The notes under the pieces: model-generated | The model's input: the letters and a program-made list of their open reading frames with translations, nothing else | The model's database searches: none | What the model was told of the DNA's origin: nothing | Translations under genes and position numbers: made by a program | Source of the DNA: a bacterium | Lineage (GTDB): Bacteria > UBP6 > JAFGXH01 | Assembly: GCA_027064085.1 (NCBI GenBank) | Contig: JAMOQH010000060.1 | Coordinates: forward strand, 1-14,915 | Reading direction: 5' to 3' | Length of the DNA stretch: 14,915 nucleotides | Part shown: piece by piece, positions 6,993-14,811 of the stretch | Numbering within the stretch: position 1 is the first letter of the stretch | How the letters are laid out: each line of letters starts with the position of its first letter

Positions 6993-8936
6993 ATGAAGAA
7001 TGTGATTTATGTTCTATTTTTAACTATTACACTTATCATGGCAGCTTGTTCTGATCCACCCATTGAAAATGTTCCTATTCCTAAAATAACTAATGGTAAT
7101 GAAATAGTATTTCCTTCAACAATAATTGGAGAATTCTCAGAAAGTGAAACTATTGAATTGAAAAATATAGGTAATGGTACATTAGAAATAAAATCAGCTA
7201 GCTTAAAATTAGAAAATGGAGAGTACGATATTTCTGATGTAAAGTCTAAAGTTCCCACTTCTTTATCTGAAGGACAATCTATAAAATTTACAATAAAGTT
7301 TACGCCTACTCAAATTGGAAAAAAACATAAAAATATACTTAAGTTTAAAATTGATGGACTGGAAGATAATTTAGAACTTGGAATTGATGCTCCTGTTAAT
7401 GCTCCAAGAATTAAATTATCACCCAGAACTTTAATGTTCTCAAATAGTAATGTTCAGTCATTTGAAATTTCTAATTCAGGTAATGCAATATTAACAATAA
7501 CGAAAGATGTTACTATCAATAGTGATAAATTTAACTTTGATGATAATTTTTCAATTCCTGCCAATACTAAATTGTGTCCTAAAGATGCAAAAACTGATAA
7601 TCCTACATGTGTAGATGGTAATACTGTTTTACCAAGAAGTATTGTTGCAAAAGTTAATTATACTGGTACTCCTGGAAGCAGTGATACAGGAAGTGTTAAA
7701 ATCTTTAATGATGGGGAACCTGGAGCAACAGTATCATTTGTTGGTTTAACTGCAGCAACTAATGTTTGCCATTTATTTATTACAAATATTGAAGATGATG
7801 TATTAGATTTTGGTTCTGTTTATATTGAAGGGGCAGGGGCTACAAAAAATATTGCTCTTATAAACACAGGTGGTGCTGATTGTACTCTTGATAGTGTTAA
7901 CTTAGTATCCGACCAAGCAGATATTTTTAATTTACAGTATTTAGATAATTATCCAGAGTTTACTACACCAATAACAATTCCTTCAAGGGCTAACTCATCA
8001 ACTGAAAATCCAAATCAATATATATTCAAAGTATTATTTAAGCCTACTGCCGAAACTTCTTATACTGGTAAACTAACTTTAAGAGGTTCAGACCCATTAT
8101 GGATAGATGCAAAAAAAGAGATTCCATTACTGGGTCAAGGTTCAAAGGCAACTCTTCCTGTTGCAAAATGTAACCCCGATTATTTTGAAGTTGAGCCTGC
8201 AATTGATAATCCTAATAATCCTATTAGTGTTATTACTCTAAATGGTTCAGAATCTTTTGATCCTAGTGGAGAAGCTTTAAGTTATAAATGGGAGAAGCTT
8301 TCTGCTCCTACAGGCTCTGTTTCTCAACCAAGAACTCCAACATCAGCAAATAGTACTTATTTTGTTGATTTAGCAGGTGAACATAAATTAAAATTAACTG
8401 TAACTAATGAATCAGGTTTATCTGCTAGCTGTGAAGTAACTGCCGTTGGAGCAACTTCTAATGCTTTACATATAGAATTATTTTGGGATAAAAATGGAGA
8501 TGTTGATTTACACTTAAAAAAACCAGGGACAGGTGATGGTGCTTGGGGTAGTAATACTGATGATTGTTTCTGGGGAAACGCTTGTAAAGGTGGATCTCTT
8601 AATTGGGGACAACCAGGTGAAGGAGATAATCCTAAACTAGATAGAGATGATATAACAGCAAAAGGTCCTGAAAATATCAATATGGATGCTCCAGAAATTA
8701 CTGCAGTAAATAATTCCTATATGGTTGGAGTTAAGAATTATAGTCACAGAGGAAATCCAACAGCAACTGTTAGAATTTATTGTAATGGTGGAGCTCAGTT
8801 TGAATACAGTATGAGTTTACCGGATGCAGGAAAATCCTTTTGGTGGGTTGCAGGAATAGAATGGACAGTAAATGGTTGTAATATTAATCCTATAAATACT
8901 GTTGGTAATTATCCAGGTGCTTCAGGAACTAGATAA
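6993..8936 (+). CDS. Large surface or periplasmic lipoprotein with anchor-D-type repeats, PKD-like and YfaP/DUF2135-like domains
   Basis: The start is ATG 6993 behind GGAGG, giving 647 residues; the longer upstream frame has no ribosome site. The signal LFLTITLIMAAC gives a lipidated C19. Residues ~30-135, 137-255 and 265-385 are three immunoglobulin-like beta repeats of the ASPM/SPD-2/Hydin (choice-of-anchor D) kind, with FxSTIIGEFSES, IKNxGNGxLxI, DFGSVYIEG and FKPTxxTxYxGxLxL. Residues ~390-485 resemble a PKD domain (LNGSESFDPSGEALSYKWEKL). Residues ~492-635 resemble the YfaP/DUF2135 domain (ELFWDKNGDVDLHLKKPG), with Cys pairs (525/531, 597/629) that could form disulfides. Such architectures are frequent in Myxococcota and Bradymonadales, mostly with unknown roles. 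It should sit on the outer membrane and bind or present something. Adhesion or sugar binding is a guess. It ends 9 bp from the opposing fxsA gene. Confidence 0.85.
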   Translation: MKNVIYVLFLTITLIMAACSDPPIENVPIPKITNGNEIVFPSTIIGEFSESETIELKNIGNGTLEIKSASLKLENGEYDISDVKSKVPTSLSEGQSIKFTIKFTPTQIGKKHKNILKFKIDGLEDNLELGIDAPVNAPRIKLSPRTLMFSNSNVQSFEISNSGNAILTITKDVTINSDKFNFDDNFSIPANTKLCPKDAKTDNPTCVDGNTVLPRSIVAKVNYTGTPGSSDTGSVKIFNDGEPGATVSFVGLTAATNVCHLFITNIEDDVLDFGSVYIEGAGATKNIALINTGGADCTLDSVNLVSDQADIFNLQYLDNYPEFTTPITIPSRANSSTENPNQYIFKVLFKPTAETSYTGKLTLRGSDPLWIDAKKEIPLLGQGSKATLPVAKCNPDYFEVEPAIDNPNNPISVITLNGSESFDPSGEALSYKWEKLSAPTGSVSQPRTPTSANSTYFVDLAGEHKLKLTVTNESGLSASCEVTAVGATSNALHIELFWDKNGDVDLHLKKPGTGDGAWGSNTDDCFWGNACKGGSLNWGQPGEGDNPKLDRDDITAKGPENINMDAPEITAVNNSYMVGVKNYSHRGNPTATVRIYCNGGAQFEYSMSLPDAGKSFWWVAGIEWTVNGCNINPINTVGNYPGASGTR

Positions 8937-8945
8937 TAACTTCTT

Positions 8946-9443
8946 TTACAAATAATAATCATCTTGACTTTCTTTAACTTCTATGGTTTGCCCATTGAAG
9001 TTATTATTTGTATTTTCGTTAAAATCCGTATCAAATTCGTTAAAACCACCAAAACCACTATTAATATCTACTTCTTGCATTTTTTCTTTAAATTTCTTTA
9101 CTAAAATCTTTTTAATGATATTTTTAAATACAGGAATATGTATTAATAATCCAAAAATATCAGTAAAAAAACCAGGTGTGATTAATAATACTCCTGAAAC
9201 AATTAAAATAGCTCCATCTAAAATAGCATCAGATAAGCTTCCCTGCATTCTCATTGCTTTTTGAAGATTTTCCATTACTTCTTTTCCTGATTTTTTTACC
9301 AAAATAGTTCCTATAATTGCAGTTACAATTACTATAGCTACAGTTAAAGGAGTACCAATTATATTAGACATATAGATTAATATAAATAACTCTGTGAGTG
9401 GTATTATTGTGAATGCTAAAAAATATTTATTTAAAAAAAACAT
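8946..9443 (-). CDS. fxsA: FxsA family inner-membrane protein
   Basis: The product is 165 residues from ATG 9443, with GAGG six bases upstream. Hydrophobic segments at about 6-26, 33-48 and 78-105 match the FxsA family, including the conserved GVLLITPGFFTDIFGLLIHIP region and a basic loop with KKSGKEVMENL. The C-terminal third is a polar, Asn/Gly-rich cytoplasmic tail (GGFNEFDTDFNENTNNNF). Escherichia FxsA is a small membrane protein known for relieving phage T7 exclusion by the F plasmid. Its normal job is unclear, and most genomes have it as a housekeeping gene. Here it is the last gene of the six-gene operon, 15 bp after the preceding one. Confidence 0.9.
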   Translation of the reverse strand: MFFLNKYFLAFTIIPLTELFILIYMSNIIGTPLTVAIVIVTAIIGTILVKKSGKEVMENLQKAMRMQGSLSDAILDGAILIVSGVLLITPGFFTDIFGLLIHIPVFKNIIKKILVKKFKEKMQEVDINSGFGGFNEFDTDFNENTNNNFNGQTIEVKESQDDYYL

Positions 9444-9458
9444 GTAAACCTCAAAACA

Positions 9459-10184
9459 TTACTCATTTAATATAAGTACTCTTCTAAGATTTATCAAGTA
9501 AGGATTTTTGATTAGTATTTTTTTATATAATTTTTTAGCCCAAGAATAATTATTTTTAGTGATAATCTTTTCTAGATAATATAGCCTTTCTAGTTGATTT
9601 AAATTAATAGCTTCAAAATCTATTAGCGATATTTTTAGATTATTACTATAGGATAAATATTGCTCAAATAATTCTTTTTTTACTAAATTTGTTCGAGTTT
9701 GTATACTTTTATCTTTTAATAGGGTAGAGTAGTAAAAGTTAATTAAATATGGTTCTATCTCTATAGCTTTTCTAATGATTTTAGAAAAATTTTTTATTTT
9801 TTTATTTTTTTTATATTTTAAGTTTTGCAATTTGTAAAAAGCTGACTGCGAATTATAATCAAATAGAGCTATTTTCAATAATTTGATAGCGTTATCATCT
9901 TTTTTTAATTTTAAAAAAAGCTCAGAATTAATAATAAAACTAAATTCCATTGTTAAGTTTTTGAGTTTTTTTGAATAGTATAGTGCTAATTTTAATTTAT
10001 CTTTATCTAAGTAATATTCTATAAGTTTACTATTTACTAATTCATTGCCTTCTAGGTTGTTTATAAGTATGCCGTCAATTGTTTTTTCGTTAGGTTTATA
10101 CATGAAATTTAAAAATGCTCCCCGTTTTTTAGGAGAAGAGAATAATGATATACTTATGAGTAATATACTAAAAAAAATCTTCAA
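9459..10184 (-). CDS. Exported protein of unknown function, possible helical repeats
   Basis: The product is 241 residues. The start is TTG 10184, inside the last codons of the MoxR gene (17-bp overlap), and is supported by the signal peptide MKIFFSILLISISLFSS that it creates; the next Met (residue 28) would remove it. An AAGG lies about 10 bp upstream. The mature part is strongly basic and helical, with paired helices such as LALYYSKKLKNL and AIKLLKIALFDYNSQSAFYKLQ, and IIRKAIEIEPYLINFYYSTLL, which look like degenerate TPR units. No catalytic motif is visible. In many MoxR operons the following genes encode VWA and TPR membrane proteins. This gene could be a TPR-type partner, but no VWA domain is present. 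Confidence 0.7.
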   Translation of the reverse strand: MKIFFSILLISISLFSSPKKRGAFLNFMYKPNEKTIDGILINNLEGNELVNSKLIEYYLDKDKLKLALYYSKKLKNLTMEFSFIINSELFLKLKKDDNAIKLLKIALFDYNSQSAFYKLQNLKYKKNKKIKNFSKIIRKAIEIEPYLINFYYSTLLKDKSIQTRTNLVKKELFEQYLSYSNNLKISLIDFEAINLNQLERLYYLEKIITKNNYSWAKKLYKKILIKNPYLINLRRVLILNE

Positions 10185-11064
10185 TTCTTGCCTTTATATA
10201 TTCTATATCAGTTGGATATTTAGATATAATACTAATTGTTGATTCTAAGTTCTTCTTGCTAAATCCTCCCATAAATAACAGAGACTTTGCCCATTCTATT
10301 GCTTCTGAAGTTCCTGGAGCTTTTTTTAATGGATAATTTCTTATTTTTGCAATTATTTCTATAATTTTATTTAAGTTCAATTCGTTTAGCTCAGGGATAT
10401 TTCTTTTTATAATTTTAGTTTCTAATTCTTTATTAGGGTAGTCAATATATAAAAATAAGGCTCTTCTTCTTAAGGCATCAGAAAGAGTTCTTTCTCCATT
10501 AGATGTAAGTATAATTAAGGGTATTTGGTTGTTCTTAATAGTTCCTATTTCGGGGATAGTAACTTCAAACTCTGAAAGTATTTCAAGTAAAAATGCTTCA
10601 AATTCTGGTTCAGATTTATCTATTTCATCTATTAGTAATAGTGTTTTTTCCTTATTTTTAATTGCTTTTAAAAGAGGTCTTTCTATTAAAAAATTTTCTG
10701 AAAAAAATAATGAATCTAGGTTATTTATAGCTTCTATCATTTGATGAATTGTTTTATCTTTAAAATTTTCATTTAATTTCTCTTTTAGTACTTGAGTATA
10801 TAGTAATTGCTTACTATATTCCCAATCATACAAGGCTTTAGATTCATCTATTCCTTCATAACATTGTAGTTTTAAAAATTCATAATTAAATGCTTTGGAC
10901 AATGCTTTTGCTATACTAGTTTTTCCAACTCCAGCAGGTCCTTCTATTAAAATGGGTCTTTTTAGTTTTATTGCTAAAAATATTATTGTTGCTGTTTGAG
11001 TATTAACAAAGTAATCTACTTTATTTAATTCTTCCATTATTATCTTAGAACTTAACTCTTTCAT
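10168..11064 (-). CDS. MoxR-family AAA+ ATPase
   Basis: The product is 298 residues, typical of single-domain MoxR/CoxD-type ATPases. Seen in order: Walker A GPAGVGKT (42-49), Walker B LLLIDEID (142-149), an EFEAFLLEILSEFEVTIPEIG segment as in the MoxR insert, sensor 1 LTSN (186-189), the arginine finger region ALRRRALF (197-204), and a lid domain with PGTSEAIEWAKSL. MoxR ATPases act as chaperones that insert cofactors or assemble and remodel complexes, usually with a VWA-domain protein encoded next to them. The start ATG overlaps the stop of the peptidase gene as ATGA, which suggests coupled translation. No VWA gene follows in this window, so its client is unknown. The neighbours suggest an envelope protein. 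Confidence 0.92.
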   Translation of the reverse strand: MKELSSKIIMEELNKVDYFVNTQTATIIFLAIKLKRPILIEGPAGVGKTSIAKALSKAFNYEFLKLQCYEGIDESKALYDWEYSKQLLYTQVLKEKLNENFKDKTIHQMIEAINNLDSLFFSENFLIERPLLKAIKNKEKTLLLIDEIDKSEPEFEAFLLEILSEFEVTIPEIGTIKNNQIPLIILTSNGERTLSDALRRRALFLYIDYPNKELETKIIKRNIPELNELNLNKIIEIIAKIRNYPLKKAPGTSEAIEWAKSLLFMGGFSKKNLESTISIISKYPTDIEYIKARIEDFF

Positions 11065-11891
11065 TTGATTCCTTGAGATTCTATAAAAAATATTGGGTCT
11101 ATTGACCTATTATTTTTCCTTATTTCAAAGTGTAAATGAGGTCCTGTGGAACGACCAGTTGAACCAATTTCTCCAATAACCTCGCCTCTTTTAACAAACT
11201 GCTTTCTTTTTACTAATATTTTACTTAAATGTCCATAAATACTCAATATATTATTAGCATGTGAAATTATAATCATTAAGCCATAGCCTCCATTTTTGCC
11301 AGTAAAAACTACTCTCCCATAGTTTGATGACATTATATAATCCCCTAAATTACCTGCTAAGTCAATTCCATGATGAAACTTTATTTTATCTTTCTCGAAA
11401 GGGTCTCCTCTAAAGCCATAAGGAGATGTAATATAAATATTTTTTAATGGCCAGTAAAATGAACTTTTTAAATCTTTTTCTGTAAAGATAGTATTAGAGC
11501 CATCATCTAAAGCACCCAAAAAATTGTCATTATTTATTTTATTTGCGACTATGTCAATAGATTTGAATCTATTATTTTTTTTTAGTATTTTAGTATGAAT
11601 TTTTTTATCTATTTTTTCTGATACTCTTGATATTTCTATAGAGATATCATCAGGAAAGTTACTGTATTCATCTATGCCTTCAATATATAAGGAAATCATG
11701 TTAGATTTTATTTTTAATAAAACTTTTTTATTATTTGTTGCTTTAATTGTTTTTTTTATATTTTCTAAGTATTTATTCCATTGTTGAATCGTTTCATGAT
11801 TAAGTTTTAAATCATTTTTTTGAATATTTTTATTTGTTGTACATGAGATTATATTTATTATTAGTGAAGCTACTATTAGATATGTTTTCAA
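11061..11891 (-). CDS. M23 (LytM-type) peptidase lipoprotein
   Basis: The product is 276 residues. The start is TTG 11891, directly after the previous gene's TAA (TAATTG). It gives a lipoprotein signal MKTYLIVASLIINIISC with lipidated C17, while the next ATG is residue 65. An N-terminal helical segment (about 30-105) with little homology precedes the peptidase domain (150-270). That domain has SPYGFRGDPF, H173-x3-D177 (HHGIDLAG), a YGHLS loop with H221, and PHLHFE (H252, H254). The Zn ligands H173, D177 and H254 and the catalytic H252 and H221 are all present, so an active D,D-endopeptidase is expected. Members cut peptide crosslinks of peptidoglycan or act as LytM activators of amidases. A periplasmic, membrane-anchored location is inferred. 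Confidence 0.92.
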   Translation of the reverse strand: MKTYLIVASLIINIISCTTNKNIQKNDLKLNHETIQQWNKYLENIKKTIKATNNKKVLLKIKSNMISLYIEGIDEYSNFPDDISIEISRVSEKIDKKIHTKILKKNNRFKSIDIVANKINNDNFLGALDDGSNTIFTEKDLKSSFYWPLKNIYITSPYGFRGDPFEKDKIKFHHGIDLAGNLGDYIMSSNYGRVVFTGKNGGYGLMIIISHANNILSIYGHLSKILVKRKQFVKRGEVIGEIGSTGRSTGPHLHFEIRKNNRSIDPIFFIESQGIK

Positions 11892-12935
11892 TTATTTTTT
11901 ATCTTCTTTTTTTATTTCTTTTTTATTATTTTCTCCATTTTTAGGTTGAACCTTTGGTTCAACTTTAGCACTTTTTTTATCATTAGGTTTATTTACTTCT
12001 TTTTTCCCTTCGTCCCTAACAGAAAAGAATGCTTTTCCTAAGTCTAGTATATTGGCAGTACAAGTTAATTGTAATGCTTTTTTATCTTTTGATAAAACAA
12101 CTCCATCACAGTGGAAATCTTCCTTTGGAAATGGTAATTCGTTAAATTCTTTACCAACAGGAGGTCTTGTTCCATGTTCTAATGCATATTTTAGAATTGT
12201 AAAATTTTCTAAGTTAATATTATATGCAATGTTTTTAGTTTTAGCATAGTTATTTTTATCACTATCTTTTTTTGCTACACGACTAACAGCCTTGATAATA
12301 AAATCTCCTTTAGATTTATCATAAGTAACATTTTTTTTAGGAAAAACTTTACTTAAAAGACCTGCTGTTTTTGACTCTTTTTCTTTTTTAAATGGTCCAT
12401 AGAATTTATCAAAAACTGCTTTATTCTTTAAAAAGTCAAGTTTTGAATTAACGGTCATTCTCATTTTTGAATCAAGAGGTAATTTTTTTGTTTTTTCTAA
12501 AAAGGATTTTAAGTCTTTATCATTATTATTCTTTTCAAAAGCTTTAATTTTTTCACCTACTAAGTCTGTAAGCTCTGTTGTTAGTACACTACTTGTATAA
12601 CCAAAATTAACAGCTTTAATAAGATAAGTTAATTTTTTCTCGCCTTTTTCTTTATTTGATAGTTCGGCATAAGCTTTACCTATATCTTGTTTGATATATT
12701 TATCCTTAGGATAGGCTTTATAATATAGTTCCGATATTTCCAGTATGGATTTTGTATCTTTTTTACTTTTATAATACTTTCTTAAAACAGATAAATACTT
12801 AGGTGTTGGTTTTTGATTATATTCCTTTCTAATTTCTTCAATAGTTTTCTTTTTCTTTTTTCCACAGCTACTTAAGCCAATCATTGTTAATGTTAAAACA
12901 AGTATTGTAAAAAATTTAAATTTGTTGTTAGGCAT
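11892..12935 (-). CDS. Lipoprotein with helical repeats and Lys-rich tail, unknown function
   Basis: The product is 347 residues from ATG 12935, with AGGGGG just upstream. A lipobox GLSSC places the lipidated Cys at 24, followed by a run of Lys. Residues ~40-150 are helical and TPR-like (YLSVLRKYYKSKKDTKSILEISELYYKAYP is the clearest pair). Residues ~165-305 look like a mixed domain (FIIKAVSRVAKK, LENFTILKYALEHG, FHCDGVVLSKDKKALQLTCTANILDLG) with one Cys pair. The last ~35 residues are Lys/Glu/Pro/Asn low-complexity sequence. It begins 8 bp after the beta-barrel gene and touches the peptidase gene. I do not recognise the family. A structural or adaptor role at the envelope fits its neighbours. 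Confidence 0.75.
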   Translation of the reverse strand: MPNNKFKFFTILVLTLTMIGLSSCGKKKKKTIEEIRKEYNQKPTPKYLSVLRKYYKSKKDTKSILEISELYYKAYPKDKYIKQDIGKAYAELSNKEKGEKKLTYLIKAVNFGYTSSVLTTELTDLVGEKIKAFEKNNNDKDLKSFLEKTKKLPLDSKMRMTVNSKLDFLKNKAVFDKFYGPFKKEKESKTAGLLSKVFPKKNVTYDKSKGDFIIKAVSRVAKKDSDKNNYAKTKNIAYNINLENFTILKYALEHGTRPPVGKEFNELPFPKEDFHCDGVVLSKDKKALQLTCTANILDLGKAFFSVRDEGKKEVNKPNDKKSAKVEPKVQPKNGENNKKEIKKEDKK

Positions 12936-12943
12936 TTATCCCC

Positions 12944-13639
12944 CTAAAAAATATAGTTTAATCCTACTCTTATTGCGAAATTTTGATTTAATATCCCACT
13001 TGCACTACCTTTTTCAAAAATTTGTCCAATTGTCATATTATTTATTAGTTCTATGTTGAAAGCTAGTGATTTTGTTAAAAAATAATTTTGTCCTAATGTA
13101 AACATAACAGAAGGCATAAATTTATTTTTATCATCTAATAAATTAGTATCTTTATTTCTTTCTCTTACTATATTATATGTTCCTCCAGCTAATACACTCA
13201 TATAGAGGTCAAAATGTATTACTTTTTCTGAAAAGAATGAGATTTTACCATATATAGGCTTAAATATTAATCCCATATTAAAATGAGCTCTATTAAAAGA
13301 GTATTCTGGTAATAGAACTTTTGATGTAGCATGTTTAAAAGCATCATCAATACTATCTTTTAATGCTGAATTTGTATCAAAAGAATATGATATATCAACA
13401 ATAAAACCAAAAAATTTTGAAAATTTATAGTTATAAACTATTGCTATTGGAAAAGTTGATGCATAGGTATCATTAATGCTTGTTCCAAATTTTAATGAAA
13501 TAGCTGATTTTTCAATTATTTTAGGTGTTGATATGATAGGTATTCTTCTTGATAATTTATCTGCAGATTGGTATTTTTCTGCGAAAAGATTACCATTAAA
13601 CATAAAAAGAAATATCGATAGTAATAATATAAACTTCAT
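12944..13639 (-). CDS. Outer-membrane beta-barrel protein
   Basis: The product is 231 residues from ATG 13639 behind GAGGTGA. A signal peptide (MKFILLLSIFLFMFNGNLFA, cleavage near 20) is followed by ~50 residues and then alternating beta-strands, such as AISLKFGTSI, ASTFPIAIVYNYKFSKFFGFIVDISYSF and RAHFNMGLIFKP. It ends in RVGLNYIF, with the terminal Phe expected of BAM substrates. The size suggests an 8-stranded barrel. It resembles the 'outer membrane beta-barrel domain' proteins common in Myxococcota; that comparison is recall. As first gene of the six-gene operon it has its own promoter (13666-13694). Confidence 0.75.
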   Translation of the reverse strand: MKFILLLSIFLFMFNGNLFAEKYQSADKLSRRIPIISTPKIIEKSAISLKFGTSINDTYASTFPIAIVYNYKFSKFFGFIVDISYSFDTNSALKDSIDDAFKHATSKVLLPEYSFNRAHFNMGLIFKPIYGKISFFSEKVIHFDLYMSVLAGGTYNIVRERNKDTNLLDDKNKFMPSVMFTLGQNYFLTKSLAFNIELINNMTIGQIFEKGSASGILNQNFAIRVGLNYIF

Positions 13640-13665
13640 AAGTAATCACCTCAAATAAACATTTG

Positions 13666-13694
13666 ATAATATAATATTAAAGTTGATATGTCAA
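13666..13694 (-). promoter_or_regulatory. Sigma70-type promoter of the six-gene envelope operon
   Basis: Minus strand TTGACA (13689-13694), a 17-bp spacer, and TATTAT (13666-13671). The expected transcript start near 13659 gives a ~20-nt leader with GAGGTGA before the ATG at 13639. This is the best promoter in the window. It separates the operon from the kinase gene upstream. Confidence 0.75.
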
Positions 13695-13719
13695 ACTTTT
13701 AGAATTTTTTTAGTAATTA

Positions 13720-14427
13720 CTAAAAAATATTTTTTTTACCGTCTTTAAATCTTTTTATTATTTGAGTTATTGTAGGTGGTGATTCTGATATCATATCCAT
13801 AAAAAGTTCTTGATTTTTTTTATTTTCTATTAAATTTGGGTCTAAATTATTAAAAGCAGGGTCTTTAAGAGTATATAGTTCAAAAAGCATTACTCCTAAT
13901 GAATATATATCTCCTTCTTTATTAGAAGTTTGATTATTATCTTTTTTGTTTAATGAAAATGTTCCCTTAAATATATAACTTGGTAACTTCTCAAAAAACT
14001 TGCTTCCTTCTATACAAGATAAACCAAAATCTCCAATTTTTACTTTATCATTTTTGGTAATAAATATGTTAGATAATTTTAAATCATTATGTATAACATT
14101 CCTAGTATGCATATATTGGATGCCTTCAAGTATTCTAGATAAATAGTACTCTCGTTTAGAAATGACTCTATCTGTTTTAGTTTTTAGTAGCTCTTTTAAG
14201 TCTCCAAGGTCACCGTATTCCATAGTAAAATAATTATCTTGAACTTCTTTTATCGAAATTATATTTTTATGATTAAGTGATTTAGTCATTTTTATTTCTT
14301 GATTAAACAATTCCCTAAACGGATATTTATCTATAGTAAGTTCTTTTTTTATATAAAAATTACCCTTATCTCTAATAATAGAAACTTTTGTTGAACCATG
14401 ATTTTTTATTTCTTTAACTACATACAT
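13720..14427 (-). CDS. Compact Ser/Thr protein kinase (Hanks type) with HND catalytic loop
   Basis: The product is 235 residues, little more than a bare kinase domain with no membrane segment. Visible: a weak glycine loop around 9-16, VAxK-like FYIKKEL (K27 or K28), helix-C Glu in FNQEIKM (E44), hinge MEYGDLGDL, catalytic loop HNDLKLSN (113-120, D115 and N120), DFG (133-135), a GT.S element after it, and GDIYSLGVMLFEL (172-184). The usual HRD is HND, making it a non-RD kinase. No APE motif is seen and the C-lobe is short, though all catalytic residues are present. It begins 3 bp after the roadblock stop, so the two are co-transcribed. Cytoplasmic signalling is likely; targets are unknown. Confidence 0.88.
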   Translation of the reverse strand: MYVVKEIKNHGSTKVSIIRDKGNFYIKKELTIDKYPFRELFNQEIKMTKSLNHKNIISIKEVQDNYFTMEYGDLGDLKELLKTKTDRVISKREYYLSRILEGIQYMHTRNVIHNDLKLSNIFITKNDKVKIGDFGLSCIEGSKFFEKLPSYIFKGTFSLNKKDNNQTSNKEGDIYSLGVMLFELYTLKDPAFNNLDPNLIENKKNQELFMDMISESPPTITQIIKRFKDGKKNIF

Positions 14428-14430
14428 TAA

Positions 14431-14793
14431 TTAAAATTCCTGAGCTAAACCTTCAATAGCTTTTTTTAGTAATAGTTTACCCATAGCAATATTGCCATCC
14501 TTTTTAAGATATAATACTGTATGAAAATGAACATCTCCACGACTGTAACACCTTGTAATTACTATACCCATATCAGAATCAATTTGTAAAAAATCAGCTC
14601 TACCCATTCCTATGTCTTCAGTCATGTCTTGTGCATGTAAAAGAGTGTCGTTTATTGCTGCTCCTGCTAATTCTTGATGAATACCAGAAATCATTGAAGT
14701 TCCTTCAAGCAGTTCTCCAGTTGATGTAAATACTCCACTTCCTAAGTAACCTTTGATTCCATTAAGTGTTTCTAAATGTTTTTTTAAGTTCAT
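14431..14793 (-). CDS. Roadblock/LC7 domain protein
   Basis: The product is 120 residues, one roadblock/LC7 domain from end to end. It starts at ATG 14793 behind an excellent AGGAGGG ribosome site. Helix 1 (KKHLETLNGIKGYLGSG) is followed by the strand pair GVFTSTGELLEG, then a long helix (ELAGAAINDTLLHAQDM) and closing strands (FLQIDSDMGIVITRC, HFHTVLYLKKDG), with the C-terminal helix LLLKKAIEGLAQEF. Bacterial members dimerise and often regulate small Ras-like GTPases (MglB with MglA) or sit in signalling operons. No GTPase gene is visible in this window. The gene is followed directly by the Ser/Thr kinase, suggesting that the two act in one pathway. Confidence 0.88.
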   Translation of the reverse strand: MNLKKHLETLNGIKGYLGSGVFTSTGELLEGTSMISGIHQELAGAAINDTLLHAQDMTEDIGMGRADFLQIDSDMGIVITRCYSRGDVHFHTVLYLKKDGNIAMGKLLLKKAIEGLAQEF

Positions 14794-14811
14794 AAAGCCC
14801 TCCTAAGCTAT

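Noticed and set aside
8983-9264. 93-residue plus-strand ORF opposite fxsA
   Set aside because: It is a shadow of a clearly conserved FxsA coding sequence and has no translation signals of its own.
13705-13727. 22-bp palindrome T6-AGTAATTACT-A6 around the kinase stop codon as a terminator
   Set aside because: The T-run precedes and the A-run follows the stem on both strands, which is the wrong order for a rho-independent terminator, and the stem is nearly all A/T.
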